Shown: positions 10,825 to 19,996, counted from the stretch's first letter. The stretch is 64,000 nt of DNA from Corynebacterium sp. NML130628 (GCF_001875665.1 NZ_MLAL01000045.1:151961-215960); one strand, 5' to 3'. Notes: generated from the sequence alone by a model not told the origin. Translations and numbers: made by a program.

Positions 10825-12422
10825 TCCTGCTCCTCAACCAAGGTCACGGTGGCACCGACGCGCTCACGGTACTCGGCCGGCTTGTTCAGCACCCTCGTCC
10901 CCTTTTCGACGCCCTCTACGACCACATCCGAATCTGATACCAGACCAACCTTGACCGGTGTCTTCACAACCTCGAACTTGTCCCCGTCATCCTTCGGGCG
11001 CAGCGTGTACACCGAGTAACTGCCGTTCTCGTCCACGACCGCCTCGCGTGGCACGGCGAGCGCACCCTTCGCGGACTCCGTCGTGATCTGTGCCTTCGCC
11101 GTGCCGCCGATCTTCAGCCCCTCGGTATCCCCCAGGACTTCAATCTCTACGGGGAACTCCGGGCGCGCAGCCTGCGCCGACGCGCCCTCCGCCGCAGCTT
11201 GCGGTTCCGCGACCGAAGAAACATCCAGTACGCGGCCCTTAAACTTCTTCGCGCCGGTGCCAGGTGTGGTGAACGTGACCGCATCGCCCGGCTTCATCTT
11301 CGCCGAGTCCAGTTCCTTCACGTTCGCGCGCAGCACCAGCCGGTTCGGGTCCGCCACAGAGAGCAGATAGCCCGCCGGAGCCTGCCCCTGCTTCACCGCG
11401 ACCTCGGCTACCACGCCACCGAGCGGGGCACGCACCTGGCCCGACGCCACGTCGACCTCAAGCTGCGCGATCGACTGTCCAGCCGCTGCCTGCGCTGCCT
11501 GCACCCCGCGCTGCGCCTGCTGCACCGCCGCCGCCTGGGAATCGAGCTGCTGCTGGGCGGCGAGTTTCGCCACCTCAAGTCCGACCGCTGCCTCCGCCTT
11601 CGCATCAAACGCCTGGGCAACCGCGCGCTGCTTCGCCGCAAGGTCCGCGTCAGTGTCGTTGAGTGCGGCGTCGTACGCCTTTTGTGCCGCGGACAGGCTG
11701 TGCTTTGCGCCGCGGTAGCGTTCGTCGGCTTCCAGCTTGCTCAGCAGCGGCTGCACAGCGTCGTCTTTTGCCATCCCCGATTGGTAAATGCCATGGTTGC
11801 CGCGCACCGACTCCAGCGCCGCCGTCAACGCATCACGGCGCGCCGAGTCCACGCCCTGCGCCTGCGTGAGCAGCGTGCTGTCCAGTCCCGCCGCCACGGC
11901 CTTCTTGCGTTGCTCAAAGACCGCGGTAGCTTCCTGCAGCTGGCCATCAGCCTGTCGAAATGCCGCCTCCGCCTGCGTCACCTGCGGGTTGAGGCCACGC
12001 TGCATCGCATCGTTGGACTGCTGGTATGCCTGCTGCGCCTGCTCGAGCTGGTTTTGCGCCGCGACGTCTGCCGAGATCTGCTGTGCGCGCTGCGTATCAA
12101 TCTCACGCTGGACTCCCGACGTATCCAGAACGGCGACGACCTGGCCGGCCTCGACGCGCTGCCCCACCTTCACGTTCAGGGCTGTGACCGGGCCGGTCAG
12201 GTGCGTCGTCAACGCCGTGACCGAGGCCGCCTCCACCGTCGCGGTAACCGGCACCTTGGCTGCAACATCGCGTGGCGCAAGCTCCGTCGTGTCGGCCGCC
12301 ATCACCGGCTGGCCGCCCCCGAACCCGCACGCAGTGGTAGAGACAAGAAGACAAACCCCGAGCCCCACGGTTGCGAGGGCTCGGGAAACGACATGATTCG
12401 TTCGGCGCAGTCCTTTATTCAT
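10821..12422 (-). CDS. MacA/HlyD-like membrane fusion protein, probable lipoprotein
   Basis: A 533-residue periplasmic-adaptor type protein. A basic N-terminus and hydrophobic stretch end in a possible lipobox (STTAC, modified C32). Then comes a biotinyl-lipoyl half ([25 protein letters not shown]), a long Gln/Ala-rich helical hairpin (about residues 105-315), the second lipoyl half (VRAPLGGVVAEVAVKQGQAPAG) and beta-barrel and membrane-proximal domains. The hairpin is unusually long, suited to spanning a thick envelope. It is first in a two-gene unit with the MacB-like permease, overlapping it by 4 bp. Likely part of an efflux or envelope-stress export pump; the cargo cannot be told. Confidence 0.87.
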   Translation of the reverse strand: MNKGLRRTNHVVSRALATVGLGVCLLVSTTACGFGGGQPVMAADTTELAPRDVAAKVPVTATVEAASVTALTTHLTGPVTALNVKVGQRVEAGQVVAVLDTSGVQREIDTQRAQQISADVAAQNQLEQAQQAYQQSNDAMQRGLNPQVTQAEAAFRQADGQLQEATAVFEQRKKAVAAGLDSTLLTQAQGVDSARRDALTAALESVRGNHGIYQSGMAKDDAVQPLLSKLEADERYRGAKHSLSAAQKAYDAALNDTDADLAAKQRAVAQAFDAKAEAAVGLEVAKLAAQQQLDSQAAAVQQAQRGVQAAQAAAGQSIAQLEVDVASGQVRAPLGGVVAEVAVKQGQAPAGYLLSVADPNRLVLRANVKELDSAKMKPGDAVTFTTPGTGAKKFKGRVLDVSSVAEPQAAAEGASAQAARPEFPVEIEVLGDTEGLKIGGTAKAQITTESAKGALAVPREAVVDENGSYSVYTLRPKDDGDKFEVVKTPVKVGLVSDSDVVVEGVEKGTRVLNKPAEYRERVGATVTLVEEQE

Positions 12423-12449
12423 AACGGTAAGGATAGCCGATGTTTCGTA

Positions 12450-12674
12450 TCAATCAGAAGTTTTACGGATATAAAACTCCGGGTGATCCGCGCGCAGCAA
12501 CGTGTTGCCTGTCAGGCCACACCACGCGCGAATATCGATGTCGATTGTCTCGTTCGTGGACCGCAAATGCAGCACTTCCCCCTCCTTGATCTGGTCACGG
12601 AATAAGAGGAAGAGGCGCACCAGGACATCACCGCACGCGATGTCCTGGGCGTCCCAGTAGTGATCCTCATGCAT
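12450..12674 (-). CDS. Small TusA-like sulfur-carrier protein
   Basis: A 74-residue protein resembling the TusA/SirA fold. In TusA the active cysteine sits in CPxP at the start of helix 1; here the matching segment is DIACGDVLVRLFLLF with C14, and the second half shows the strand LHLRST and the motif WCGLTGNTLL with C52. The same C-G...WC-LTGN pattern appears in the N-terminal domain of the neighbouring fusion protein, so the two are paralogous. It overlaps the upstream fusion gene by 8 bp and ends the operon. A sulfur or thiol-carrier role is inferred from fold similarity only, since the CPxP motif is not conserved. Confidence 0.7.
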   Translation of the reverse strand: MHEDHYWDAQDIACGDVLVRLFLLFRDQIKEGEVLHLRSTNETIDIDIRAWCGLTGNTLLRADHPEFYIRKTSD

Positions 12675-14259
12675 TGCGACGCGCCATCACGTTGTCGCGG
12701 GCCTGCACGATGAGCGCGAGCTGCTGCTCCGCCAAGTTCGCGGCCACGATCGGGTTATCGGCGAACGTCGCGAAGCCGCAGTCGGTGGAGAAGACCACCC
12801 GGTCAGCCCCGAAGGTGTCCAGGGCACGCTCGATGCGTTCCTCCACAGCCTCGACCGGCTCCAACTCTTGGAGCTTCTGGTTCAGCACGCCAACGCAAAT
12901 ACGTTGGTCGTCGCGGATTCCCTCTAGAGCGCGGATGTCGCCGGCCCGCGGCGTTGCTAGCTCCATGGAGAGCATGCCGACGTTCAGCGAGGCGAACAGC
13001 TCCACGAACGGCGCGTAATCACCCGTCAGAGCCGCCGACTCGTCCGTGGTCCAGTTCCCGCGGCACACATGCAGCGCCAACCGGTCCTTCGGCAGCCCCG
13101 CGGTGAGCTCATCGAGCAACGACTTCGCGAACTCCAGCTCCTCGTCTACCGTGCCTTCCAGGCCGTCGAGCGCACCGCACATGAACGTACGTCCACCCCC
13201 ACCTGCCTGCCCATACACGACCTCGGTCAGCACCGGCTCGTCGATCTGCACCAGCGCCGTGCCCTTCGCCAACAGCTCGTGAAGCTCCTCGCGCAGCACC
13301 CGGACAATGTCCTTCGACATCTCCTCGCGGTTCTCGTACGCGCGGTCGGAGACGCACTCCATCCACATCGTGCGAGTCAACAGATACGGCCCCGGCAAGC
13401 ACACCTTCACCGGACGGTCAGTGACCTGCTGCACGAACTCAACCTCGTGCGCAACCAGCGGCTTATCGCGACCAAGCGGACCGAATACCGCAGGGTGTCG
13501 CACCTCGCCTGCTGGGACATCCAACGCGCGAAGCTCCCGCTCGAACTCCTCAGGGTCATCTACATACGGCAGCAGGTCCGTAATCGGGATGAGCTGGCAG
13601 TTCTGCAGGCGCCCCGCGACAAAGCTCGAGTAGTTGTCGCGCCGCATCTCACCATCAGTAACGACGTCGACCCCGGCCCGCTCCTGCGCCGCCAGGACCA
13701 GCCGCACAGCATCGTCCGCTGTCGCCTGGAACGTGTCCTCCTCCATGCGCTCCTCCAGGTGGCGGTGCAGCGCATCCAGCAGCCACGGCGAGCGTGGCCA
13801 GGAGCCCATCGTCAACACCGACCCAGCCGGTATCTCCGGCGCTGGCGCAGGCTCAGGTAAGACCTTCGCAATCGTCGGCTCCACAACCTCCTGCGTGACC
13901 GGCATCTGTGGCCGCTTACGCGGACCCTTCTTTTTCTTCGGACGCACAGCCTCCGGCGCAGCGGGAATGTCTGCGACCTCCACAGGTTTCGAGAACGCCC
14001 CCTTCGACACGAGGAACCGCCACCGTTTATGATCCGGCTCCTCCACCACGTTGACCAGGTCATTGCCAGTCAAGTTACACCAGGAAGGCAGATCGACCTT
14101 CACTGTGGAGTCGTAGGAAACAATCTCCAACAGCTGCCCCGCCTCAAGCGGATCAATGTTCTTTCGAATCAACAACAACAACCCGTTGCCACAGTCCAAA
14201 TCGCCGCCATCAAAGCTGGCGTCGGGAGCGTACGGGTGCAGGTTCTCAGTCTTCGACAT
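12667..14259 (-). CDS. TusA-like domain fused to core methionine synthase (MetE C-terminal) domain
   Basis: A 530-residue fusion. Residues 1-90 are a TusA-like domain (LDCGNGLLLLI with C23; PSWCNLTGNDLV with C61). Residues 95-145 are a Pro/Lys-rich linker. Residues 145-530 match the catalytic half of cobalamin-independent methionine synthase: VQIDEPVL (D340, E341), zinc ligands H397 and C399 (LHVCRGN), E433 (MELATPRAGD) and C494 (STDCGF). All four zinc ligands are present, so zinc-activated thiol methylation is chemically plausible. The folate-binding N-terminal half of MetE is absent, so the methyl donor must differ or be carried by another protein. It lies 7 bp after the DsrE-like gene and overlaps the small TusA-like gene. 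No function has been shown here; methionine synthesis or methylation of a protein-bound thiol are both possible. Confidence 0.82.
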   Translation of the reverse strand: MSKTENLHPYAPDASFDGGDLDCGNGLLLLIRKNIDPLEAGQLLEIVSYDSTVKVDLPSWCNLTGNDLVNVVEEPDHKRWRFLVSKGAFSKPVEVADIPAAPEAVRPKKKKGPRKRPQMPVTQEVVEPTIAKVLPEPAPAPEIPAGSVLTMGSWPRSPWLLDALHRHLEERMEEDTFQATADDAVRLVLAAQERAGVDVVTDGEMRRDNYSSFVAGRLQNCQLIPITDLLPYVDDPEEFERELRALDVPAGEVRHPAVFGPLGRDKPLVAHEVEFVQQVTDRPVKVCLPGPYLLTRTMWMECVSDRAYENREEMSKDIVRVLREELHELLAKGTALVQIDEPVLTEVVYGQAGGGGRTFMCGALDGLEGTVDEELEFAKSLLDELTAGLPKDRLALHVCRGNWTTDESAALTGDYAPFVELFASLNVGMLSMELATPRAGDIRALEGIRDDQRICVGVLNQKLQELEPVEAVEERIERALDTFGADRVVFSTDCGFATFADNPIVAANLAEQQLALIVQARDNVMARRNA

Positions 14260-14266
14260 TGGTGCC

Positions 14267-14632
14267 CTAGTAGGAAACGCTCGGGGTGCCGTCCGCTAGG
14301 AACTCAACCAGCTTCGCGCCGCCGACGATGGTGGCGCCGTCGATAAGATCTTCTTCCCCAAAACCGCGCTTCTTGGCACACGGTGCACACACGTACAGCT
14401 TGCCCTCGGCAGCAACGAAATTCTCGATGAGCTCCTTGATCGGCGCGAAGCCTTCCTCGTGAACGTCGTCTGCGTAGCCCTTCACCGCAAGGCGAGCGCC
14501 CTCGGACGACAGAAACACCATCGTGTCCTGCGCAGAACCGACGGCAGCATTCGCGACGACGAAGCCGAGCGTGGCCATGTCCTCGTTGTCCTTTGCGTGC
14601 GCAATGGTGACACAAAACTTACCGGTACCCAT
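14267..14632 (-). CDS. DsrE family protein
   Basis: A 121-residue DsrE/DsrF-like protein starting at MGTGKFCVTIAHAKDNED; this ATG has AAGGAG 6 nt upstream and a longer start would extend into the promoter. The family handles persulfide sulfur, often passing it to or from TusA. The segment GKLYVCAPCAKKRGFGEEDL has two cysteines in CAPC spacing where catalytic cysteines of the DsrE family usually sit. It is the first gene of the operon with the TusA-like/MetE fusion. DsrE next to two TusA-like domains supports a sulfur relay, but the partners are inferred. Confidence 0.82.
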   Translation of the reverse strand: MGTGKFCVTIAHAKDNEDMATLGFVVANAAVGSAQDTMVFLSSEGARLAVKGYADDVHEEGFAPIKELIENFVAAEGKLYVCAPCAKKRGFGEEDLIDGATIVGGAKLVEFLADGTPSVSY

Positions 14633-14671
14633 CAAAAACTCCTTAACAGTTGAAAATTGAAGTCTGTGGTG

Positions 14672-14677
14672 ATTGTA
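14672..14677 (-). promoter_or_regulatory. Candidate -10 for the dsrE-like/tusA-metE operon
   Basis: TACAAT on the - strand lies between the S10 operon terminator and the DsrE-like ATG, 39 nt before the start. No convincing -35 is seen, so this rests on the -10 match and the position just past a terminator. Confidence 0.35.
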
Positions 14678-14689
14678 CCGAAACGACAA

Positions 14690-14730
14690 CAGCACCACCC
14701 CCAAGCCTTGAAACTCGGGGGGTGGTGCTG
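14690..14730 (-). terminator. Terminator of the S10 ribosomal operon
   Basis: A 13-bp perfect stem (CAGCACCACCCCC with GGGGGTGGTGCTG) lies after the rpsQ stop and is followed on - by a T-containing stretch. It separates the ribosomal operon from the sulfur/methyltransferase operon. Confidence 0.85.
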
Positions 14731-14762
14731 CGTCTATTGAAAGCGATGCCTACCGCAAAGGG

Positions 14763-15047
14763 TTAGCGTGCCTTCTCAATGATCTCCACGAGACGGAAGT
14801 GCTTGTCCTTGGACAGCGGACGCGTCTCCTGAATGCGGACGAGGTCGCCGACACCGGCGGTGTTCTCCTCGTCGTGTGCCTTCACGCGCTTCGTCGTACG
14901 GACGATCTTGCCGTACAGGGCGTGGGACTTGCGGTCCTCGACCTCGACGACGATGGTCTTGTCCATCTTGTCGGAGACGACGTAGCCGCGGCGGTTCTTC
15001 TGAACGCGCTTTTCAGTGGTCTGTTCGTTCACGTTTGCCTCACTCAT
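14763..15047 (-). CDS. rpsQ: 30S ribosomal protein S17
   Basis: S17, a primary 16S rRNA binding protein of the small subunit, 94 residues. The family core is visible as [22 protein letters not shown], and the C-terminal half has the usual [24 protein letters not shown]. An N-terminal extension of about 15 polar residues is common in actinobacteria. It is the last gene of the S10 unit here, 2 bp after rpmC, and is followed by a strong terminator, so the spc operon (rplN onward) is not contiguous. Confidence 0.97.
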   Translation of the reverse strand: MSEANVNEQTTEKRVQKNRRGYVVSDKMDKTIVVEVEDRKSHALYGKIVRTTKRVKAHDEENTAGVGDLVRIQETRPLSKDKHFRLVEIIEKAR

Positions 15048-15049
15048 GA

Positions 15050-15280
15050 TTAAGCCTCAGCTCCCGGAACAACGGACAGGCCGAGCTCGCGCTCGCGCAG
15101 CACGGTGTACATACGTGCAATGTCGCGCTTCACGATGGAGATGCGGCGGTTGTTGGTCAGCTGGCCGGTAGCAAGCTGGAAGCGCAGGTTAAACAGCTCT
15201 TCCTTTGCCTCGGACAGGCGAGCGCGCAGCTCTTCGTCGTTGAGCTCGCGGAACTCGGATGCGGGGGTACCGTTAGCCAT
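15050..15280 (-). CDS. rpmC: 50S ribosomal protein L29
   Basis: L29, a small helical-hairpin protein at the polypeptide exit tunnel, 76 residues starting at [18 protein letters not shown]. The family segment [20 protein letters not shown] is clear. The start is placed at this ATG because it overlaps the rplP stop by one base and agrees with L29 of relatives; a longer frame would lie inside rplP. Confidence 0.97.
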   Translation of the reverse strand: MANGTPASEFRELNDEELRARLSEAKEELFNLRFQLATGQLTNNRRISIVKRDIARMYTVLRERELGLSVVPGAEA

Positions 15281-15696
15281 TAGAACTGGTCCTCCTTCTT
15301 GATGATGCGAACCTTGCAAGGAAGCTTCGCGCCTGCGCGGCGCAGTGCCTCGATCGCGGTTGCGTCGTTCGGGTAGGACATCTCGAAGAGAATACGTCCT
15401 GGCTTTACGTTAGCGACCCACTTCTCGACAGGGCCCTTACCGGAACCCATACGAACACCAAGTGGCTTCTGCGTCAACGGACGGTCCGGGAAGATGTTGA
15501 TCCAGACCTTGCCACCACGCTTCACGTGCCGGTTGATCGCAATACGAGCCGCCTCAATCTGACGGTTGGTGATGTACGCCGGCTCGAGAGCCTGCAGAGC
15601 GTAATCACCGAAGTTGATCGTGTTGCCACCCTTGGACACGCCAGAACGAGTCGGGCGGTGCTGGCGGCGGTACTTCACACGCTTAGGAATAAGCAT
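15280..15696 (-). CDS. rplP: 50S ribosomal protein L16
   Basis: L16, which helps shape the A site of the large subunit, 138 residues of normal length. It begins [17 protein letters not shown] and contains the conserved [22 protein letters not shown] region, split around KGPVE. It overlaps rpmC by one base and follows rpsC after a 3-bp gap. Confidence 0.98.
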   Translation of the reverse strand: MLIPKRVKYRRQHRPTRSGVSKGGNTINFGDYALQALEPAYITNRQIEAARIAINRHVKRGGKVWINIFPDRPLTQKPLGVRMGSGKGPVEKWVANVKPGRILFEMSYPNDATAIEALRRAGAKLPCKVRIIKKEDQF

Positions 15697-15699
15697 TGA

Positions 15700-16443
15700 T
15701 TAGCCCTCCTGCTTCTGCTCTGCACGCTGGCGGCGCTGGCCACCACGGCGTGGGCGGCGATCGCCACGGCCACGACGCTCGTTCGACGGAGCGTTGAGCT
15801 CGGACTCGCGCACGCCACCGACGACGTCGCCCTTGTAGATCCAAACCTTGACGCCGATGACGCCGAAGGTCGTGTGTGCTTCTGCGGTGCCGTAGTCGAT
15901 CTCAGCACGAAGGGTGTGCAGCGGCACACGGCCCTCGTGGTAGCGCTCAACGCGGGACATTTCAGCGCCGCCAAGACGACCAGAGGTCATGACCTTGATG
16001 CCCTTGACCTGTGGGTTGCGCATAGCGGACTGGATTGCCTTACGCATTGCGCGACGGAATGCGACACGGTTGACGAGCTGCTCAGCAATGGACTGAGCGA
16101 CCAGGGTTGCGTCGGCGTCGACGTTCTTGACCTCGAGAATGTTGAGGGCGACCATCTTGCCGGTGAGCTTCTCCAGCTCACGGCGGATGCGATCAGCCTC
16201 AGCGCCACGACGGCCAATCACGATGCCCGGACGGGCGGTGTGAATGTCGACGCGGACGCGGTCGCGGGTGCGCTCGATGACGACGTCGGAAATACCGGCG
16301 CGCTCGAGGCCCTTGGACAGAAACTCGCGGATCTTGATGTCTTCTGCGACGTAATCAGCGTAGTTCTTGTCGGCGTACCAGTGGGACTTCCAGTCGGACG
16401 TGATACCCAGGCGCAGGCCGTGTGGGTGAATCTTCTGGCCCAT
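15700..16443 (-). CDS. rpsC: 30S ribosomal protein S3
   Basis: S3, part of the mRNA entry channel and helicase of the small subunit, 247 residues. It starts [20 protein letters not shown]; the ATG overlaps the rplV stop by one base. The KH domain carries [19 protein letters not shown]. The C-terminus is a basic Arg/Gly-rich tail ([18 protein letters not shown]) usual for actinobacteria. Confidence 0.98.
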   Translation of the reverse strand: MGQKIHPHGLRLGITSDWKSHWYADKNYADYVAEDIKIREFLSKGLERAGISDVVIERTRDRVRVDIHTARPGIVIGRRGAEADRIRRELEKLTGKMVALNILEVKNVDADATLVAQSIAEQLVNRVAFRRAMRKAIQSAMRNPQVKGIKVMTSGRLGGAEMSRVERYHEGRVPLHTLRAEIDYGTAEAHTTFGVIGVKVWIYKGDVVGGVRESELNAPSNERRGRGDRRPRRGGQRRQRAEQKQEG

Positions 16444-16802
16444 TACTTCGCCCCTTCCTTGGACTCGACAACTACGGTGATGTGCGAGGTGCGCTTCCGG
16501 ATCTGGAATGCGCGCCCCTGAGCGCGTGGCTGGAAGCGACGCATGGTCGGACCTTCGTTTGCCCAGCACTCGGAAACGACCAGCGTACGCGGGTCCAAAC
16601 CGAAGTTGTTTTCAGCGTTGGCGGCTGCAGATGCAACAACCTTAGCGACGTCCTTCGCAGCACCCTGTGGTGCGTACTTCAGGACTGCGAGAGCCTCGGA
16701 GACGGACTTCCCACGGACAAGGGCGAGCACGCGGCGCGCCTTCATCGGGGAAACACGAACGAACTTGGCCGTCGCGGATGCAGTGGTGATGGTGTCAGCC
16801 AT
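16443..16802 (-). CDS. rplV: 50S ribosomal protein L22
   Basis: L22, which lines the exit tunnel with its long beta-hairpin, 119 residues. The N-terminal [22 protein letters not shown] and the hairpin-tip [17 protein letters not shown] are conserved. No deletion is seen in the hairpin region where macrolide resistance changes fall. It follows rpsS by 3 bp. Confidence 0.98.
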   Translation of the reverse strand: MADTITTASATAKFVRVSPMKARRVLALVRGKSVSEALAVLKYAPQGAAKDVAKVVASAAANAENNFGLDPRTLVVSECWANEGPTMRRFQPRAQGRAFQIRKRTSHITVVVESKEGAK

Positions 16803-16805
16803 TGC

Positions 16806-17081
16806 TTATCGACGTCCCTTCTGTTCCTTGACGTGACCCTTAAAGGTCTTGGTTGGTGCAAACTCACCGAGCTTGTGGCCGACCATGGACTCGTCGACAA
16901 ACACCGGGACGTGCTTGCGGCCGTCGTGGACGGCGAAGGTGTGTCCGATGAAATCTGGGAGAATGGTCGAACGGCGAGACCAGGTCTTGATTACCTGCTT
17001 GGTGCCGGCATCGTTCTGAGCATCCACCTTGTTGAGGAGGTGCTCATCGACGAACGGGCCTTTCTTTAGGCTACGTGGCAT
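16806..17081 (-). CDS. rpsS: 30S ribosomal protein S19
   Basis: S19, located in the head of the small subunit near the A site, 91 residues. It starts [15 protein letters not shown] and has the signature [21 protein letters not shown]. It sits between rplB and rplV in the usual S10 order. Confidence 0.98.
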   Translation of the reverse strand: MPRSLKKGPFVDEHLLNKVDAQNDAGTKQVIKTWSRRSTILPDFIGHTFAVHDGRKHVPVFVDESMVGHKLGEFAPTKTFKGHVKEQKGRR

Positions 17082-17097
17082 GTCTTACTACCTCCTC

Positions 17098-17937
17098 TTA
17101 ACGCTTCTTGCTCTTCGAGCGACGACGTCGCACGATCATATTGTTTGAGTAACGGTTTGGGTTGCGGGTGCGAACTTCCTTCTTGCCCCATGGGGACACT
17201 GGGTGACGACCACCGGAAGTCTTACCTTCACCACCACCGTGTGGGTGATCCACAGGGTTCATGACAACACCGCGGACCGTTGGGCGCCAGCCCTTCCAGC
17301 GCATACGGCCAGCCTTGCCCCAGCGGATGTTGATCTGGTCAGCGTTGCCGACCTCACCAACGGTTGCGCGGCAACGGATGTCCACGCGGCGGATTTCGGA
17401 GGAAGGCATGCGCAGCACTGCGTAGGAGCCTTCCTTACCGAGGAGCTGGATCGAAGCACCAGCGGAGCGAGCAAGCTTGGCACCTGCGCCTGGCTTGAGC
17501 TCGACTGCGTGAATCGTCGTACCGGTCGGGATGTTGCGCAGTGGCAGGTTGTTGCCAACCTTGATGTCGGCGTTAGGGCCGGCCTCGAGGACGGCGCCCT
17601 GCTTCAGGCCCTTCGGAGCGATGATGTAGCGCTTCTCGCCGTCGTAGTAGTGGAGCAACGCGATGTTTGCGGTGCGGTTCGGGTCGTACTCGATGTGAGC
17701 GACCTTTGCCAGCACGCCATCCTTGTCCGAACGACGGAAGTCAATCACGCGGTAACGACGCTTGTGGCCGCCACCACGGTGACGAGTGGTGATGTGGCCG
17801 TGCGTGTTACGGCCACCCTTCTTCGGGAGCGGGCGCAGCAGCGACTTTTCCGGAGTGGAGCGGGTGAGCTCCTCGAACTCCGAAACAGAGCTGGCACGGC
17901 GACCCGGGGTTGTCGGCTTGTACTTACGAATAGCCAT
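17098..17937 (-). CDS. rplB: 50S ribosomal protein L2
   Basis: L2, needed for subunit joining and peptidyl transferase function, 279 residues. The family start [14 protein letters not shown] and the C-terminal signature [19 protein letters not shown] are present, including the essential histidine of that loop. Normal length; 25 bp after rplW. Confidence 0.98.
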   Translation of the reverse strand: MAIRKYKPTTPGRRASSVSEFEELTRSTPEKSLLRPLPKKGGRNTHGHITTRHRGGGHKRRYRVIDFRRSDKDGVLAKVAHIEYDPNRTANIALLHYYDGEKRYIIAPKGLKQGAVLEAGPNADIKVGNNLPLRNIPTGTTIHAVELKPGAGAKLARSAGASIQLLGKEGSYAVLRMPSSEIRRVDIRCRATVGEVGNADQINIRWGKAGRMRWKGWRPTVRGVVMNPVDHPHGGGEGKTSGGRHPVSPWGKKEVRTRNPNRYSNNMIVRRRRSKSKKR

Positions 17938-17962
17938 ATTTTGTCCTTTTCTATCGAGTCAC

Positions 17963-18268
17963 TTAGACGGCTGCGCCGCCGAAGATGTCGATGGGATCGC
18001 TGCCCTCGCGGAGAGTAACGTAGGCGCGCTTGGTGTCCTTGCGCTTACCGAATCCAGTGCGGGAACGCTTGCGCTTGCCCTCACGGTTCACGGTGTTCAC
18101 CGAAGCGACGTCGACGCCGAAAATCTCTTCCACGGCAATCTTGATCTGGGTCTTGTTCGCAGACTTCGCTACAAAAAACGTGTAGGTGTTCTGCTCCATC
18201 AGCGCGTAGGTCTTCTCAGAGAGGACCGGCGCGATGATGATGTCGCGGGAATTCACGATCTTAGCCAT
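17963..18268 (-). CDS. rplW: 50S ribosomal protein L23
   Basis: L23, the exit-tunnel docking site for trigger factor and SRP, 101 residues. Its N-terminal half reads [19 protein letters not shown] and the central part [20 protein letters not shown] is typical. It directly abuts rplD with no gap. Confidence 0.97.
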   Translation of the reverse strand: MAKIVNSRDIIIAPVLSEKTYALMEQNTYTFFVAKSANKTQIKIAVEEIFGVDVASVNTVNREGKRKRSRTGFGKRKDTKRAYVTLREGSDPIDIFGGAAV

Positions 18269-18925
18269 TTACTTCTCCTCCTCCGCAGCTTCAGCCTTGC
18301 CACGGTTGATGAAGGTGTGCAGCGCTTCAACCGAGAACACAACGTCATCGGCGTTCAGCACGTCGTAGGTGTTCAGCTGCGCCGGCTCAAGAATGGTGAC
18401 GCCCGGCAGGTTCCTTGCGGACAGACGGGAGTTGACATCCTCACGGCCGATCACGAGAAGCACCGACTTACGGTCAGTCAGACGCTCAATGAACGTACGA
18501 GCGGACTTGGTCGAAGGCTTCTGGCCTGGAACAAGCTCCTCAATGAGGTGGATGCGCTCGTTGCGAACACGATCAGTCAGCGCACCAGCAAGTGCAGCCT
18601 TGATCATCTTCTTCGGGGTGCGTTGCGCGTAGGAACGCGGCTGCGGCCCGTGAACAATGCCACCACCGGTGAAGTGTGGCGCGCGGATCGAGCCCTGACG
18701 AGCGCGACCGGTGCCCTTCTGGCGGAATGGCTTCTTACCACCACCGCGGACCATGCCGCGGGTCTTGGTGGCGTGAGTACCCTGACGAGCGGCTGCCAGC
18801 TGAGCTGTAACAACCTGGTGCATCAGGGGGATGGAAGCTTCACGGTCAAAAAGTTCTGCCGGAAGCTCAACGGAACCGTTGGTCTTTCCGTCTGCGGTGT
18901 GGACGTTCAACGTCAGGTTCGTCAT
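18269..18925 (-). CDS. rplD: 50S ribosomal protein L4
   Basis: L4, a tunnel protein that in some bacteria also represses its own operon, 218 residues. The internal loop [21 protein letters not shown], shortened here to its core [10 protein letters not shown], is intact at the macrolide-contact site. It overlaps the rplC stop by 4 bp. No S10-leader-like attenuator could be recognised upstream of rpsJ. Confidence 0.97.
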   Translation of the reverse strand: MTNLTLNVHTADGKTNGSVELPAELFDREASIPLMHQVVTAQLAAARQGTHATKTRGMVRGGGKKPFRQKGTGRARQGSIRAPHFTGGGIVHGPQPRSYAQRTPKKMIKAALAGALTDRVRNERIHLIEELVPGQKPSTKSARTFIERLTDRKSVLLVIGREDVNSRLSARNLPGVTILEPAQLNTYDVLNADDVVFSVEALHTFINRGKAEAAEEEK

Positions 18926-19578
18926 GCGTGAGCACCGCCCTTCACTGCGGTCTTGACGGTAACAACGGAACCCTTCGCACCAGGGATAGCACCCTTGATG
19001 AGCAGCAGGTTGTTGTCGCCGTCGATGCGTTGAATCTTCAGGTTCTGGGTAGTAACGCGGTTACCGCCCATACGGCCAGCCATGCGCTTGCCCTTGAACA
19101 CGCGACCCGGCGTAGACGCGCCACCGATGCCACCAACGCGACGGTGTGCAGCCTGGTTACCGTGTGCGGCACCCTGGCCAGCGAAGCCGTGACGCTTCAT
19201 TGCACCGGCGAAGCCGTGGCCCTTGGTGGTACCGGCAACGTCGACGAAGACATCGCCGTCAAACAGGTTGACGGTGATTTCCTGGCCGAGTTCGTACGCA
19301 GAGGTGTCATCCATGCGGATTTCAGCTACGTAGCGACGTGGGGTGACGCCAGCCTTCTTGAAGTGGCCGGCCTCTGGCTTGTTCGTCTTACGGGGATCGA
19401 TGTCACCGTAAGCAATCTGGATGGCGGAGTAGCCATCAGTCTCTGGTGTACGGATCTGGGTGACCACGCACGGCCCAGCCTCCACGACGGTAACCGGGAT
19501 AACACGGTTCTCGTCGTCGAAGATCTGGGTCATGCCGAGCTTGGTGCCCAGGATGCCCTTGATCTGGTTATCAGACAT
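18922..19578 (-). CDS. rplC: 50S ribosomal protein L3
   Basis: L3, an early-assembly protein near the peptidyl transferase centre, 218 residues. It begins with the family block [15 protein letters not shown] and has the signature [13 protein letters not shown] followed by the conserved [20 protein letters not shown] loop. It follows rpsJ by 43 bp and overlaps rplD by 4 bp. Confidence 0.98.
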   Translation of the reverse strand: MSDNQIKGILGTKLGMTQIFDDENRVIPVTVVEAGPCVVTQIRTPETDGYSAIQIAYGDIDPRKTNKPEAGHFKKAGVTPRRYVAEIRMDDTSAYELGQEITVNLFDGDVFVDVAGTTKGHGFAGAMKRHGFAGQGAAHGNQAAHRRVGGIGGASTPGRVFKGKRMAGRMGGNRVTTQNLKIQRIDGDNNLLLIKGAIPGAKGSVVTVKTAVKGGAHA

Positions 19579-19621
19579 GTATTAGTTCTCCACTACTTAC
19601 AGGTTGTCGGATCTCTAGTGA

Positions 19622-19927
19622 TTACTGGATGTTCACGTCAACGCTTGCAGGAAGGTCGATACGCATAAGCGCGTCAACCGTCTTTGGCGTCGGATCGAGA
19701 ATGTCGATGAGACGCTTGTGCGTGCGCATCTCAAAGTGCTCGCGAGAGTCCTTGTCCTTGTGGGGAGAACGAATAACGGCGTACACGTTCTTCTCTGTGG
19801 GCAACGGCACCGGTCCAACGACGCGGGCACCCGTGCGGGTGACCGTCTCAACGATCTTCTTCGCGGATGCGTCGATCGCTTCGTGGTCGTAGGCCTTCAG
19901 CCTGATGCGGATCTTCTGTCCCGCCAC
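19622..19927 (-). CDS. rpsJ: 30S ribosomal protein S10
   Basis: S10, also NusE in antitermination, 101 residues and the first gene of the S10 operon. The start is a GTG giving (M)[15 protein letters not shown], with GAGG 5 nt upstream; this matches the corynebacterial protein, while an ATG nine codons further out adds unrelated residues. The block [23 protein letters not shown] carries the S10 signature. Confidence 0.97.
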   Translation of the reverse strand: MAGQKIRIRLKAYDHEAIDASAKKIVETVTRTGARVVGPVPLPTEKNVYAVIRSPHKDKDSREHFEMRTHKRLIDILDPTPKTVDALMRIDLPASVDVNIQ

Positions 19928-19990
19928 GCTTACCTCTTCCTCGCATCCCCACATTCTGAACGAAGCGGTGGGGTTGTAGCTTCTAGTTTC

Positions 19991-19996
19991 TCTATA
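19991..19996 (-). promoter_or_regulatory. Candidate -10 of the S10 operon promoter
   Basis: TATAGA on the - strand lies 63 nt before the rpsJ GTG. A good -35 at 17 bp is not visible. The rest of the 566-bp gap to the Asp23-like gene (19928-20493) shows no credible coding frame; it should hold this operon's promoter and leader and the divergent Asp23 promoter. Confidence 0.35.
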
